Positions 20,185-31,278 of a stretch of DNA of 64,000 nucleotides are shown in pieces (the first letter of the stretch is position 1; each line of letters begins with the position of its first letter). A model generated the notes under the pieces. That model saw nothing but the letters and a program-made list of their open reading frames with translations, did not search any database and had not been told where the DNA came from. Source of the stretch: Azolla caroliniana (Eukaryota > Polypodiophyta); NCBI GenBank assembly GCA_043228905.1, contig JBHGNT010000010.1:9672001-9736000 (forward strand). Direction: 5' to 3'. The position numbers were made by a program, and so were the translations under genes.

Positions 20185-21696
20185 CTACAAGCAACACAGA
20201 TCTTTGACATGCCTATGGATTCCTGCGTTATCGATACCATACGTGAAGACTTGAAGACAGATGCGTTCGCCCAAGCTATACTAGCACAAATTGATCCCTC
20301 TCGAGCGTCGTGTTCACAGTCGCAACCATCAGGTACAGACTATCGGCAATTCACATACCATGATGGATTACTCTTCTTTAAAGAACTTTTGTATGTTCCT
20401 AATGGTTCTTGCCGCCTTCGAGTAGTACAAAACTGTCATGACACATATACAGCTGGGCATTCTGGTAGTACTAAAACATTACATTTAGTACAACGAACAT
20501 TCTGGTGGCCCTGTATGCGACAATTTGTCGAGGATTTTGTTCGGACTTGTGATATATGTTGTAGAGCGAAAATGCCAAGGCATCATCCATATGGTTTATT
20601 AGAACCATTACCAATACCAAGCAAGCCGTGGCAATCCATTTCTCTAGATTTCATCACAGATCTTCCAGTCTCTAAGGGGTTCAATGCGATTCTAACGGTG
20701 GTCGATCGATATACGAAGATGGCTCATTTCTTGCCATGTACTAAGGAGATCTCCAGTGAAGACACTGCCGAAATTGTCATGCGTGAAGTATGTTGGCATC
20801 ATGGACTTCCCGATAGTATCATCAGCGACCGTGGACCCCAGTTCGTGTCAAAATTCTGGAAGCACCTTTTTAACATGCTCAAGGTCACTTGTAACCTCTC
20901 CTCCGGCTACCACCCACAAACTGACGGCCAAGCTGAACAAACAAATCAAACGTTGGAGTAGTATCTACGGTGCTTTCTCAGCTATCATCAAGATGACGGG
21001 GCAGATATTCTCCACTTCGCCGAATTTGCCTATAACAACTCTATCCACGCATCCACTAAAGTTACTCCATTTTATGCTTATACGGGATGTCACCCCCGGT
21101 GGAGTGTACTTGAAACCCCAGAGGTGTCCACAAATCCGTGCGCGGAGGATCGTTTGGAGCAGTTACGCAAGATACAAGTGGATTTATCTACTCATCTCTA
21201 GCAAGCTCAACAAACACACAAGGTCTATGCGGATCGTCATCGACTTCCATCCAGTTTTAATATTGGAGATCGGGTGTGGCTGCTACAACGACACCTCAAG
21301 ACTACTCGTCCATGAGAGAAGTTAGATTATCGGCGATTAGGTCCTTTCTGTATTATTGGACAGATTAATGATGTCGCTTTTCGTCTAGATCTACCTCCTC
21401 AACTTCGGATACATCCGGTGTTTCATAGTTCTCTCCTCAAACCCTACCACGAGAGCACCATCCCAAGACGTCTTATCCAACCTCCACCCCCGATCGAGCT
21501 TGAGGATGGGCCGGAGTACGAGGTTGCCACCATCCTTGATTCCAAGATTGTTCGCAACAAGCTCTACTATCTAGTCGATTGGCTAGGCTATAGCCCCAAC
21601 GAACGTACTTGGGAACCGATCGAGAATGTGACCAATGCTCGTGCTCTTCTTGAAGACTTCCATCGTCAATATCCACACAAAGACTCGAACCCATGA
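20185..21696 (+). pseudogene. Chromovirus integrase with C-terminal chromodomain
   Basis: Same frame as the RT. The zinc domain has H-x-GS-TKTLHLVQRTFWWP and CDICCRAK. The core carries Asp in SISLDFITDLP, Asp in SIISDRGPQF and Glu in TDGQAEQTN. TAG at 20959-20961 and 21199-21201 and TGA at 21313-21315 break the C-terminal half. [15 protein letters not shown] leads to a chromodomain ([37 protein letters not shown]), which in chromoviruses steers insertion to marked heterochromatin. The frame runs into the 3' LTR without a clear polypurine tract between. Confidence 0.9.
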
Positions 21697-22105
21697 CCTT
21701 AGGTTATATGGGTCGAGCTCTTGACCATTAGATCATCCATTGTAATACGTAGGATATTATTTTCATTCACATGTTATTATAGGAAATTAGTGTATATTCC
21801 AGATTTCTCTGGAACATTCTAGAAGCTTCAAGATTACTCCTGAAAACACTATAAAAGAGGGCACTAGGCATTATGTTGAACCAAATTGGTTCAACGCCAG
21901 TCTTAAGCCTTTTGGCCACCATTGTATATTCTCTTCATATAACACATATCTTTCTTATCATCACTCTCTCTCTCTCTCTCTCAATCTCTCTCTTTCTCTC
22001 TGTCTCACTCACTTCTTCCTTCTCTCGAAGAAGTTCCACACCTCTCATAGTACTAATCCTTCGTTTAGTACTAATTCCTTCTCTGTCTCAGTACTGCTCA
22101 TGATA
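21664..22105 (+). repeat. 3' LTR of the chromovirus
   Basis: It aligns with the 5' LTR from AGACTCGAACCCATGACC (about 21681) to TCATGATA. The first 15-20 bases are poorly matched, so the left edge is uncertain. It has a 12-bp insertion near 21744 relative to the 5' LTR. The TATA box and the TTGAACCAAATTGGTTCAA palindrome are conserved. Confidence 0.85.
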
Positions 22106-22110
22106 GATAT

Positions 22111-23835
22111 GGGCTCTAACATGTATGGATGTGTACGATTTCCCCGTTCCCTAAAGAATATGGTTTTGTAGTTAGGTGCATCATGTGTAGTATAATGTGT
22201 GAAGCGTGAGCCTCCACATTTGTCTCATGTCATGATACATTGGCATTGCAAAAATGCCTCATTTACAGAGGAATCTAATGATGCATCATGGAGGAAGTGT
22301 CTCGCATCCCATCTACCAAACCATTTTTCTATATCTTGCATCCAAACGGAACACAAAATTTTGCTTTTATGCGTCTTTTTGATCTTTTTGCTTGCTTCCC
22401 ACGCAATTCTAGGAAGTCGATGTGAGGGACTTTTTTGAACCTTAAGCATGTATTCAACAACCATTTCCATGGCCATGATCTCAATGGGAAGCGATCCCGT
22501 CTCAAGGAGGAGGAGGGTGTAGGGCATTTGTTTCTTAACTTGTAGAAACTTGGTAAGAAAATGCTTTTGGACATTTTCAAACTCTTTCCACATAGATTTA
22601 GGGATGCTACCACCCCATACTTCCACCCCATAGAGAAGAACCGATGTCACCAAAGTGTCGAAAAGATATTTCTTGAGGACCCAACACTTAATATCTCCAA
22701 GATTGCATGTGTTCTCAAATGCATAGTATGCTCGCTTACCCGCCTCTAAGCGGCGTGTAGCACATTCATTCGATCTATGATTTGAAGGAACTTCAAAGCC
22801 AAGATATTTGAAGCTTTCCACACATTCAAGTGGCTCATTGTTGTACATGATGCATGGTTGATCTCTTTTTTGGCTCTTCACAAGCATAATCTTTGTTTTA
22901 GAGCTATTGACACTTAATCTAGTATGCATGCAAATTTTTTCCAATGCCTTCATAACCTTTTGTGCATCTCCTAAAGTATTTGCAAAAAGCACTACATCAT
23001 CTGCATATAACAAAAGCATAATCACAACATTCCCAATGGCACCTTCTTCAACACATTCTTCCTTTGCAAACTTGGTAACCAATTCTTCCAATTCATCAAT
23101 GCATAGACCAAATAGTGTTGGTGAGAGTGGGCATCCTTTCTTAACACCAAGAGTGCTTTTGAAAAAAATTGAAAGTTTATCTCTCATGCGCACACAACAT
23201 ATAACCTTCTCATAAATTCGGGAAATTGCAAGCATATATTCACTTAGCACCTCAAGTTCTTCCATTCGCCTCCAAAGATGCTCACGAGGTACCATATCAA
23301 AAGCTTTCTTGAAGTCTACAAAGCAACAATATAAATGTTTACCTCTAAGGCGACTTTCCTCCATTAATACTCGAAGGGTGATAAGGTGATCAATGGTGCT
23401 ATGGTGTTTCCGAAAGCCAGCTTGTCCATAAGCTCTCTTACCACTTTTTTCAGCCCATACACTTATCTTTGATTCCATTATACATCCAAATAGTTTTGCC
23501 ATTAATGAGCCAACCATGATGGTTCGATAGTTGTTTACATTATTTATATCTCCACCTTTATGTAAAGGTTTGATCCAATTTCTAGTCCAATCGTATGGCA
23601 TACCATGTTGCAATGCATCATTAAACATATCGCTTATCCATATATGTGCTTCCTTTCCCGTCCATTTGAGCATTTCAGCCTTTATACATTGAAGATCGCT
23701 TTCCTTTCGAGAGGCCAATTTCTTAAGTCCTATGCATATATCTTCAATTATAAAGAAGGGAGGCATATGTGAACGAGAACCATAACACATCATCCTTTCG
23801 GCAAGAGAGACAAAGAGAGGGAGAGAACATAAACA
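22111..23835 (-). mobile_element. LINE copy 2, main part
   Basis: Continues the fragment at 9236-9616 across the chromovirus. The minus-strand frame (541 codons, 23850-22225) holds most of an RT: WTRNWIKPLHKGGDINNVNN, YGQAGFRKHHSTIDHLITLR, LYCCFVDFKKAFDMVPREHL (motif A), KKGCPLSPTLFGLC and LLLYADDVVLFANT (motif C). It stops at a TGA just before the region shared with copy 1's C-terminus. The endonuclease is missing: the 5' side is truncated at about 23835, where copia sequence begins. RT residues 1-300 are present here but absent from copy 1. Confidence 0.9.
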
Positions 23836-24868
23836 GTAAACTGTATTCAAAAAACGTTGTCGTGAAGATTTTCAACAATCGTGTGAAAATCGCATAAAAC
23901 ATATGAAATCGAGTATGAATCATATAAAACAATAATAGTGAAAATACTATTTTAAATAAGTTTAATATCTTAGTACAAAAAGATGGAGGTCTTCAAGAGC
24001 TTTCGAATGCACTTTACTACATAAGAAACAGACATCTAAGTTTCAAGTTATGTGGGTAGGAAGTTTGCAAAAGGAAAAGAGAAAGATAAAACTGTGAGAT
24101 ATCCCACATAGACAGGACAAATTAGGATCTCACCATATATAAGGTATAGCAAAAGCTATTATCTATGTGTCTATGTGAGGAGCACACATGTTCCGGAGAC
24201 TTGGGCAGTTGCAGAAAGCCAATGTGAGACCCAAGAGATGGACGGTGGTGATACCCATGTAGGACACTCCATCTAGAGACTTGGGCAGTTGCGTTGAGAA
24301 CCAAGAGACAAATGGTAGGAAACGAATGTAAATTTGAAAGGTAAAAAATTAGAATGTAAAAGGGGGGAGAAAATGTAATGTATTATTGAAGAATTTAATA
24401 AGAAGAAAATTCGTCATCCAATTGATGATTTATCTTGTTTCTTAAATCTAAAAGTTAAAAGTTCAATCTTAATCTCTCTCTCCATTTCAATCTCTCTCAA
24501 TCTAAAGTCAAGCGTTTAATCTCAATTTCTCTCTCTCTCAATCTACCTTAAATACTTTCTCGCTAAAGCTTGTGCCAACTTCGAATCCTTCTGGTCCAGG
24601 ACCCCGGTGGTTCCGCCTCACGATCTGCGCTTAGTGACGGATCTTTACAACAACGTGGCCTACCATTCCTGGACGAAACATATCCAGCCAAGGTACCACA
24701 GGATCTGGGAGAGAGTAGAAGATCAAGATTTCATGCTGACGAAGATCTGCATAGAGAAGAATGGGTCGGACATGCTAGCCAAAGTGTTGACAACTGACAA
24801 GCTGGACGCATCCCAAAAGCGGATTGGGTTGGCAGGACATCCCATGCCGGAGTGAAGGGGGAGATTGT
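23836..24868 (+). mobile_element. Copia RNase H remnant split by a solo LTR
   Basis: 24653-24868 encodes AYHSWTKHIQPRYHRIWERV and KVLTTDKLD, the end of a copia RNase H like that of copia A, followed by the tract GTGAAGGGGGAGAT. The short piece 23836-23857 reads in frame with it (KLYSKNV) once the intervening LTR and its 4-bp duplication are ignored. It is a copia A/D-family relic. Confidence 0.7.
23858..24652 (+). repeat. Solo LTR of the TGTCGTGAAG gypsy-like family
   Basis: 795 bp starting TGTCGTGAAGATTTTCAAC and ending ACAACA, flanked by ACGT on both sides (23854-23857, 24653-24656). It contains CCATATATAAGGTATAG near 24131 (TATA-like), CT-rich stretches and the terminal motif GGTCCAGGACCCCGGTGG shared with the LTRs at 63049 and 11943. 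No internal region follows, so it is a recombination product. Confidence 0.75.
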
Positions 24869-25230
24869 TGGGAAATGCGTAAGATCGAACAGTGGCAGAT
24901 GATGGTTGGAACGCATAATGACAGCAAGTGAGAGTAGAATTGCAGTAGTGGAGAATTGCGTAAGATCGAAAAGTGGCAACAATATACGACCTTCACAGTA
25001 GCAGCAACTGAGTGTAGAGTGGCAGCAATGGAGTGTAGAGTGGCAGCAATGGAGGAGTGAACTTGGCAGATGATGCTTGGACTGAACAGTGCCAGCAATT
25101 AAGTGTAGAATGACGGCAATGGAGGAGTGAACTCCGTCGGATCGAACAATGGTAGATGATACTTGGACCGCACAATGCCAGTAATTGAGTGTAGAATGGC
25201 GGCAATGGAATAGTGGACTCAATAGGGTTT
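24869..25230 (+). repeat. Copia-type LTR start expanded by minisatellite repeats
   Basis: TGTTGGGAAATGCG follows the copia polypurine tract, so this is the opening of a 3' LTR. It then consists of degenerate copies of a 70-95 bp unit (GATCGAACAATGGCAG, TGATGCTTGGAC, GTGTAGAATGGCGGCAATGG), with a 21-bp sub-repeat duplicated near 25010-25050. No LTR end is visible before 25230. 25231-25394 shows nothing recognisable. Confidence 0.55.
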
Positions 25231-25394
25231 AGCAACATTGGTAGTAATCTAAGCCAGAATGCTCAACCAGAGATGGCCCATGTGATGTGGCAAAGGATCA
25301 TGCATAATGGACCTACGAATTCCGTATATAATTTATGGTGCACATATCAATTTATGTTGCATGTTTATGTTACACATTTATGGTGCTCATTTAT

Positions 25395-25524
25395 ATAATT
25401 AAAACTCTCTACTATTTTCAATGGTACCTTTTTGCATAGCTAATTTATCAATGGTAGCTTTTTGCATAGCTAATTAGCTATGTCAAGGACATAGCTAATT
25501 GTTTCCGCTCACATGCTTTCATCC
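25395..25524 (+). mobile_element. Right end of transposon X
   Basis: The segment ends GTTTCCGCTCACATGCTTTC plus ATCC, then TATA and the rest of an LTR. Reversed, its last 24 bases match the left end at 45818-45841 in 21 positions (terminal inverted repeat). Inside are CATAGCTAATTAGCTATG and further CATAGCTAATT copies. The left part of this X copy is lost; 25231-25394 has no match elsewhere in the window. Confidence 0.65.
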
Positions 25525-26073
25525 TATAGTCAATAAAAAATGCATGAGGTTAGAAAAAGCATGATCACTTTTAGAAAAAGCATGTTAGAGAAAGCATATA
25601 GTCTATAGATAGAGAAAGCATGGAGTCCATAGTTTGAGAAAAAGCATGGATTGCTAAGACTCTCTCATCACTATATAAGGATGTGAGTAAATTGTAATGG
25701 GGAGAGAAAGTTATGGATAAAAAATCATTAAGGTTCAAAAATAATGATTTTCTAGGATTCACAAGCTTTCTATATCTTTCTCTTCCAATCAATTCTAATT
25801 TATTGTTAGGGTTTTAAATAGTAATAAAATAAATAAACTATACTCATGGGATTCACGAGGTTTCTATATCCTTCTCTTTCAATCTAAACTCATATTATTA
25901 TCTAAATATTGATTAATAACATACATTATACTTGTGGGATTCACAAGTTTCTATCTCTCTTTCTTATAACCTATTCATAAGTAGACTTGTCTTGAATTCT
26001 TCCTCCTCCTAGTCCAAAACCCCAACGGTTCCCACCCGACTCACGCAACGATCTGACGCTGAAAGGCACTACA
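25525..26073 (+). repeat. Left LTR of the gag-only element C1 (5' part replaced by X)
   Basis: Aligns with 28643-29207 of the right LTR from TATAGTCAATAAAAAA to GGCACTACA. Its missing first part is where the right end of transposon X abuts. Contains CACTATATAAGGATG (TATA-like, about 25669). Confidence 0.85.
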
Positions 26074-26090
26074 CATTTTGCGAACTGCAC

Positions 26091-26717
26091 GTGAAAGCGG
26101 GTGGCATGGATATGGAGAATCAACAAGAGGTGATGACCATGATGTTCAACTACATACTACAAGAACAATGCGCGATGTCGGAGATCAAATCGGCAGTAGA
26201 GCGGCTTGTGCAAAGAAACGATCAATTCAACGTAAAGGATGTGTCACGCTATCTATGTGACTACAAGGCGGGGATGATGCGATGTGGGATACCGGAAGGA
26301 TTGGAAGTGATATCCTTCAGTCGAGTGGCCAGGGATGAGCTACAAGAGAGCATCTACGAGATACAACAACAAAACCCAATGTGGATGTCCTTTGAGAAAG
26401 CTCTATTGGCGAAACATGATTACAAGAGACCAAAGGGACGAGGTCATCATGAATTCGACTAGTGGGTGGCATCGGAGAAGACCTACCAAAGTGCGACACA
26501 ATCATTCCTAGAGTTTGAGCATCGTTTTGCTCAACTCTCAGAGCGGGAACACAGATTGGTGGGGGTAGAGAAAGTCCTAATGTTCATAAGATTGATCGAT
26601 CGGAAAGAAAGGATGGACATCAGGATCAAACTTAAAGAAGACAACGATGCAAATGGATTCACCAAAGATTGTGCCGAAGTTGAAAGAGTGGGCCACATAC
26701 ATGATAAGAGGAAATAA
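26091..26717 (+). pseudogene. Gag-like protein of element C1
   Basis: The first frame (26091-26462) reads FNVKDVSRYLCDYKAGMM, ISFSRVARDELQESIYEI and WMSFEKALLAKHDY; a stop at 26460 separates it from 26466-26717 in another frame (FLEFEHRFAQLSEREHRLV, VLMFIRLIDRKERMDI). The two halves align in order with the nested gypsy Gag (12613-13230) and with the minus-strand frames at 62983-62354. No zinc knuckle is seen. The first ATG in frame is 26106. Confidence 0.7.
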
Positions 26718-26735
26718 AGAATCTCGTTAGCAACA

Positions 26736-28133
26736 ATGTGGTTCATGAGGGATGGTCGATTGAGGTTGAATGATGTGGCCAATACAAAGGTTGAAGTACA
26801 ATTCAACGGTACCACGGGAGAGGGCGTGGAACAAGCCATCCTCTGGCCTTGCGAAAGAACGATAGCCAAGGATAAGGCCGATGACCTAAGAGTGGTGAAC
26901 ACCACTTCAAGTGTGGAAGAAGGTTTCGGGATACAACTGCTCGAAACTTTGGGTGACCAGGGGGTAAGCGTAATCGAAGCTTGCAGGATCGAGGAGGGCA
27001 ATGAGTGTGAAGCCTATGGAGTTGAAGAGATATCCACAGATAACAACATCGAGGCAAAGGTGGTTAAGGATGATTCGATGGAGGACGGTAATACCGAGGA
27101 TTCCTTCCCACTAATTCTAGAGAATTCGGCAGTAGCATTTGAGAGCCAACGTGAGACCGAAGAGATGGAAGGTGGCAACGAGGAAACAAAGGTTGAAGAC
27201 GATGCATATGAAAGAGAGATAGTCGAGAAGGTGGTTATGGATGAGTCAATGGGGGATGGCCAAGGCGAGACTTTCCCAACACTAATTCTAGAGACTTCGG
27301 CGGTTGCATTCGAGAGGCAATGTGAGACCGGAGAGACGGAAGGTGGTAGTGGGAAAGTGGAAGACCAAGCCAATGTGAGCGATAAGTACAAGGTGATTGT
27401 GATTGATCAAAGACATAAGTATTCCTCCAATCCTATTCCAAAGACTTCGGCAGTTGTGCACGAGAGACAACATCAGACCGAAGAGATGGAGGGTTGTGGT
27501 GAGGTAGAGTTCGATGAAGAGATAGAGAGTGTTAAGAAAGGAAGAACTGGAAGTCAATTGGGATGGAAGATGATCCGACTGGTATTCCGATCCAAACGGA
27601 AGCCAACTCGAGCGAAAATCGATCGGTCAAACCCGACCCAAAAGGGGGCCGACTCGGACGAAACCGATCGACCGAATCCGATTATGTCGAATGCGAATCC
27701 GGTCGGAAGTTGATTCAACCGGAATCCGATCGGACGAGACCGATACGGAAGGAAGCTAATATGACTCAACCGGAGGTCGAAGCGATCAAGGCCAGTGAAT
27801 GCGAGGAAGAGGCCAAGCAGGCGCACTACCATGGACACCAAGGGCCAAGTGGGCCTAGTGGATTTGAAGGGTGTTATTGAGGATGACATCTCGACAATGG
27901 AGGGCTCTAACATGAAGATTGTCAACTCTAAAGGAAGATTGTATGACGAAGGTGGACGAAGTAGGAAGCATCATAACATGCACTTGAAGGGTCTACATGG
28001 GATAATCAACGTTGGTATTTGGACAAAGACTTGGGGAGGAAGGCACGAAACAAGAATAAATGATGGGTCGAAGTGCCTTGACCAAGGAGACATTCGGAAT
28101 GAAGGTGGCAAATGCACGAGACATGAAGGGTAA
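26736..28133 (+). pseudogene. Acidic repeat-containing region of element C1, no known domain
   Basis: A 325-codon frame (26736-27713) rich in Glu, Asp and Gly. It contains three spaced copies of a segment: PLILENSAVAFESQRETEEM, TLILETSAVAFERQCETGET and IPKTSAVVHERQHQTEEM, about 55-60 residues apart. The C-terminal part is Lys/Arg/Asn/Pro-rich (KRKPTRAKIDRSNPTQKG). Related text follows in other frames to about 28133. The position matches the acidic segment after Gag in the element at 62036, so it may be the Gag tail. No protease or RT motif is present. Confidence 0.5.
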
Positions 28134-28369
28134 AGCTCAAAAAGAGCACAAGGAGCCATGAGAACCGGTCATGGCAATGCAAAGAGTGAACGAAGAATAT
28201 GGTGGATCCGATGGCGACAATGGTTGGGGTGGAAAAAATAGATGTGCTCAAAATGGAGAGACAAAGTCCACATAGCGAGAGAAACGGAGGATGCTACGGA
28301 TGAAGGAGAGTAACAAGCATTGGCAACTTCGGCACATACCGGAGGATGTGCAGGTTTGGAGGGGGCGAG

Positions 28370-29207
28370 TGTCGTAGTGTATTTCGTACACTACGTGACA
28401 AACATATGGACTCAATAAATATAATGAAATAGAAGAAAATATTAAAAAATATATTTCATGCATAGGGCAAGATTCAAACCTTGTACCTCCATATTAATAA
28501 TTTGGAGCCTCACCATTACATTAACACACCAAGAGTGTTAAACAAATAGATGTCCCATATACAAACATAACTTCACGCATATTTTCTAGGAAAAAGCATG
28601 ATAGAAACAAGCTACGCATGCACATCTAGTGTGCATAAACACTATAGTCAATAAAAAACGCATGAGGTTACAAAAAGCATGATCACTTTTAGGAAAAGCA
28701 TGTTAGAGAAAGCATGTAGTCTATAGATAGAGAAAGCATGGAGTCTATAGTTTGAGAAAAAGAATGGATTGCTAAGACTCTCTCATCACTATATAAGGAT
28801 GGGTGTAAATTGTAATGGGGAGAGAAAATTATGGATAAAAAATCATTAGGGTTCAAAAATAATGATTAATAAAATAAACTATGCTTGTGGGATTCACAAG
28901 TTTTTTATATCTTTTTCTTCCAATCAATTCTAATTTATTATTAGGGTTTTAAGTATTAATAAATAAATAAACTATACTCGTGGGATTCACGAGGTTTCTA
29001 TATCCTTCTCTTTCAATCTAAATTCATATTCTTATCTAAATATTGATTAATAAAATACATTATAATTCTGGGATTCACAAGTTTCTATCTCTCTTTCTTA
29101 TAACATATTCATAATTAGACTTGTCTCAAATTCTTACTCCTCCTAGTCCAAAACCCCAACAGTTGCCACCCGACTCACGCAACGATCCGGTAGCGAAAGG
29201 CACTACA
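28370..29207 (+). repeat. Right LTR of element C1
   Basis: 838 bp, beginning with a hairpin CGTAGTGTA-TTTCG-TACACTACG and ending GGCACTACA. TATA-like CACTATATAAGGATG at about 28788. It holds the uninterrupted target site of transposon X, CACTATAGTCAATA at about 28639-28652. A partial copy of the same LTR lies at 45514-45817. Confidence 0.85.
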
Positions 29208-31278
29208 GTGCACACCACACTTTTTCCATTTCCATGCTCTAGTTTTCCCTCTTGCGCCTGATGCAAACAAAAAGGTAATCACAATGTCTGCCATCACATT
29301 GATTTATCTAAACTTGCTAGTTGTAACTCTATGATTCAAGAATGTAGGTTTAAAGGTATGAACCTTTCAAAGATTGACAATCGGGTTGCCAAGGAAACGT
29401 CCCTCATTCCCATTTTGATTTTGTAGGCCTTCAGGTATCGAGTCACATCTTTCCCATCAAAGCAACCATTTGCATTCATGATCTTTTTAATGGCCTCGTC
29501 AAGGCCTATGGTTCGTCATCATGGTCTTCACTCAAACCAAATTGTTTCTCGAATCACTAGCAGTCGATTCACCTGCCCTCCTCCCTTGCCACTCTTTCAC
29601 GTTGGGTTGACCAAATTTATGTCATAAAGCTACATGAGGGCTTGTGAAATCTAAGCAGGATCACCGGGCATTTGAATTAGAGAGGATGGGTTGACTTGAT
29701 TATTTTAAGTTCAACATACAAGGATGTCGATGTCCAGACTAGTTTAAGGTAAGTGTGTTTTGAATTGAAGATTGATTGTGTGTAGATATCTATCGACGGG
29801 ATAGGTAGATCTCTTACTTTTAATCTTGGTATTTATTTTATTCATTATTTATTTATTTTTATTATTAGTATTAGTATTGTTATTATCTTATTTAAATTAA
29901 GGAGTTATTATTATTTGATTTATATTATTTATCTATATACTTATGTATTTCAATGTTGTTATTAAACTCTTATCATAATTTTAGGTTTATTTACTTATTT
30001 ATTTTGCGATTATTATTATTATTATTTAACATTATAATTAATTATTTTTCATATTTCCTTCCTATTTTTATTAATATTTATGTATTTTTACTATTGTTAT
30101 ATATTCTATTTAATTATTTCCTAATTTTTTATTTTATATATTTATATATCCCAACCTTCATCCCAATTTGTAAGTCTTGGCTTGACAACAGTTCCTCTGT
30201 AGAATGGCTTTGGTTTTCTGATGTCATTAAAGTGTAAGAGATCATTAACACATTTTACCAAATATTGCTTTGCTTTGGAGGTTATAGATTATGTAAATTC
30301 AACAAGTAGAATAATGGAAAATGTCCACCTTGTTGTAGAGTATATGCATCATAATGATGATGGCTTATGGCTCTTGAATATCCCCAACGTATACCAATTA
30401 TTTGAAAAGAATTCTTGGATTTAACTTGTTGCATACAATTGGTACATGAGCGTTTTTTACGTGGTGATTGACTAGATGCTCGGCCTTCAAATGAATAGCA
30501 ATTTACCTATTTAAATCCCAAATTATATACCTACAACATCGAGTTATTTGAAACATGTAATATGTCGCAATTTGAGAACAGTCCGTCAAAAAAAGACAAA
30601 ATAGTTGATTCACAAAAAGTGGTGTCGCATGTGTAAAGGATTTTCAAAAATGACCCAAAAATGTATTTATTTTTAGCATGTCCAACATTGTAGGTCTTTA
30701 CAAAAACACTTAAATAATAGACATGCCAAACTTACAAAAGAATGTACAAAATGACTACCACCTATATTTATACATATTCGATAATTAACATTTTGATGTA
30801 CAATGCAATATTTACCGTTCATGTATTAGCACTATTGCTTTCCAAGACTATGCCATCATTTTCAGACCCATCCGATGAACTAGAAGAGCTTTGTCAGGTC
30901 TCATCCTCATCATCACTACAACCAATACATTGTCTTCATCCAATTGCAATCCAACCTCACCGTGGTTATGAGACATGCTTCTTGTTTGTCTTTGTGTCGT
31001 GGCTAGAGCCACGTTTGGGATCTGTTGGCATAAACGGCCAACTCCATCCACATTGTATCCTACGTGTGAACATGTTCTCAGGTTAGGGTTTGAGTATATA
31101 AGCCCAGCCCTAACATTTACACATAGATGAGAGTTGCAGTCGGTCTTTCATTCGTTATATTTTTGCTTCTGCCACCTCTGTCCTCTTATTGGCACTTTCG
31201 AGTACAAGTCTTTTTTTTCTTTTAACTGCTCCTGCAATCCTCTATTAAGTACCTGTACATCCTCCAATCCATGTGTTT
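29208..31278. other. Intergenic stretch without a recognisable gene
   Basis: 29208-29800 has only short frames. 29820-30170 is a low-complexity T/A-rich tract (TTATTTATTATT-like). 30430-31000 shows no feature. TGTTGGCATAAACGGCCAAC at about 31023 with GAGTATATAAGCCC near 31092 resembles the start and TATA box of a copia LTR, but no matching end or second copy was found. Confidence 0.5.

Larger units (their letters stand above)
9622..22105 (+). mobile_element. Chromovirus (Ty3/gypsy with chromodomain), interrupted by a second gypsy
   Basis: The LTRs begin TGTCATGA and end TCATGACA (TCATGATA on the right), an 8-bp inverted repeat. GATAT flanks both ends (9617-9621 and 22106-22110), a clean 5-bp duplication inside LINE copy 2. 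Order of genes: Gag with coiled coil and zinc knuckle, protease, RT, RNase H, integrase, chromodomain. When the nested element (11943-18837) and one copy of its duplication are set aside, protease and RT fall in one frame. Gag resembles PEG10/RTL and sushi-type Gag rather than common seed-plant chromoviruses. Confidence 0.93.
25525..29207 (+). mobile_element. Gag-only LTR retrotransposon (element C1)
   Basis: A left LTR (25525-26073, truncated by X) and a right LTR (28370-29207, complete) bracket 2.3 kb that encodes a Gag-like protein and an acidic repeat region but no protease, RT or integrase. The right LTR starts TGTCGTAGTGTATTTCG after the tract TTTGGAGGGGGCGAG, and both LTRs end GGCACTACA. 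A worn primer site TTTGCGAACTGCACGTGAA follows the left LTR. It must depend on another element's enzymes. Confidence 0.8.

Noticed and set aside
24731-25238. Minus-strand His/Ser/Leu-rich repetitive frames
   Set aside because: They are translations of the minisatellite-expanded LTR and have no independent support.
29212-29640. Possible gypsy integrase remnant
   Set aside because: A few words such as FPIK and HDLF look suggestive but neither the catalytic residues nor the order of motifs could be found.
30742-31086. 114-codon plus-strand frame
   Set aside because: Low-complexity Tyr/Ile and Ser stretches; no family resemblance and overlaps a possible LTR start.
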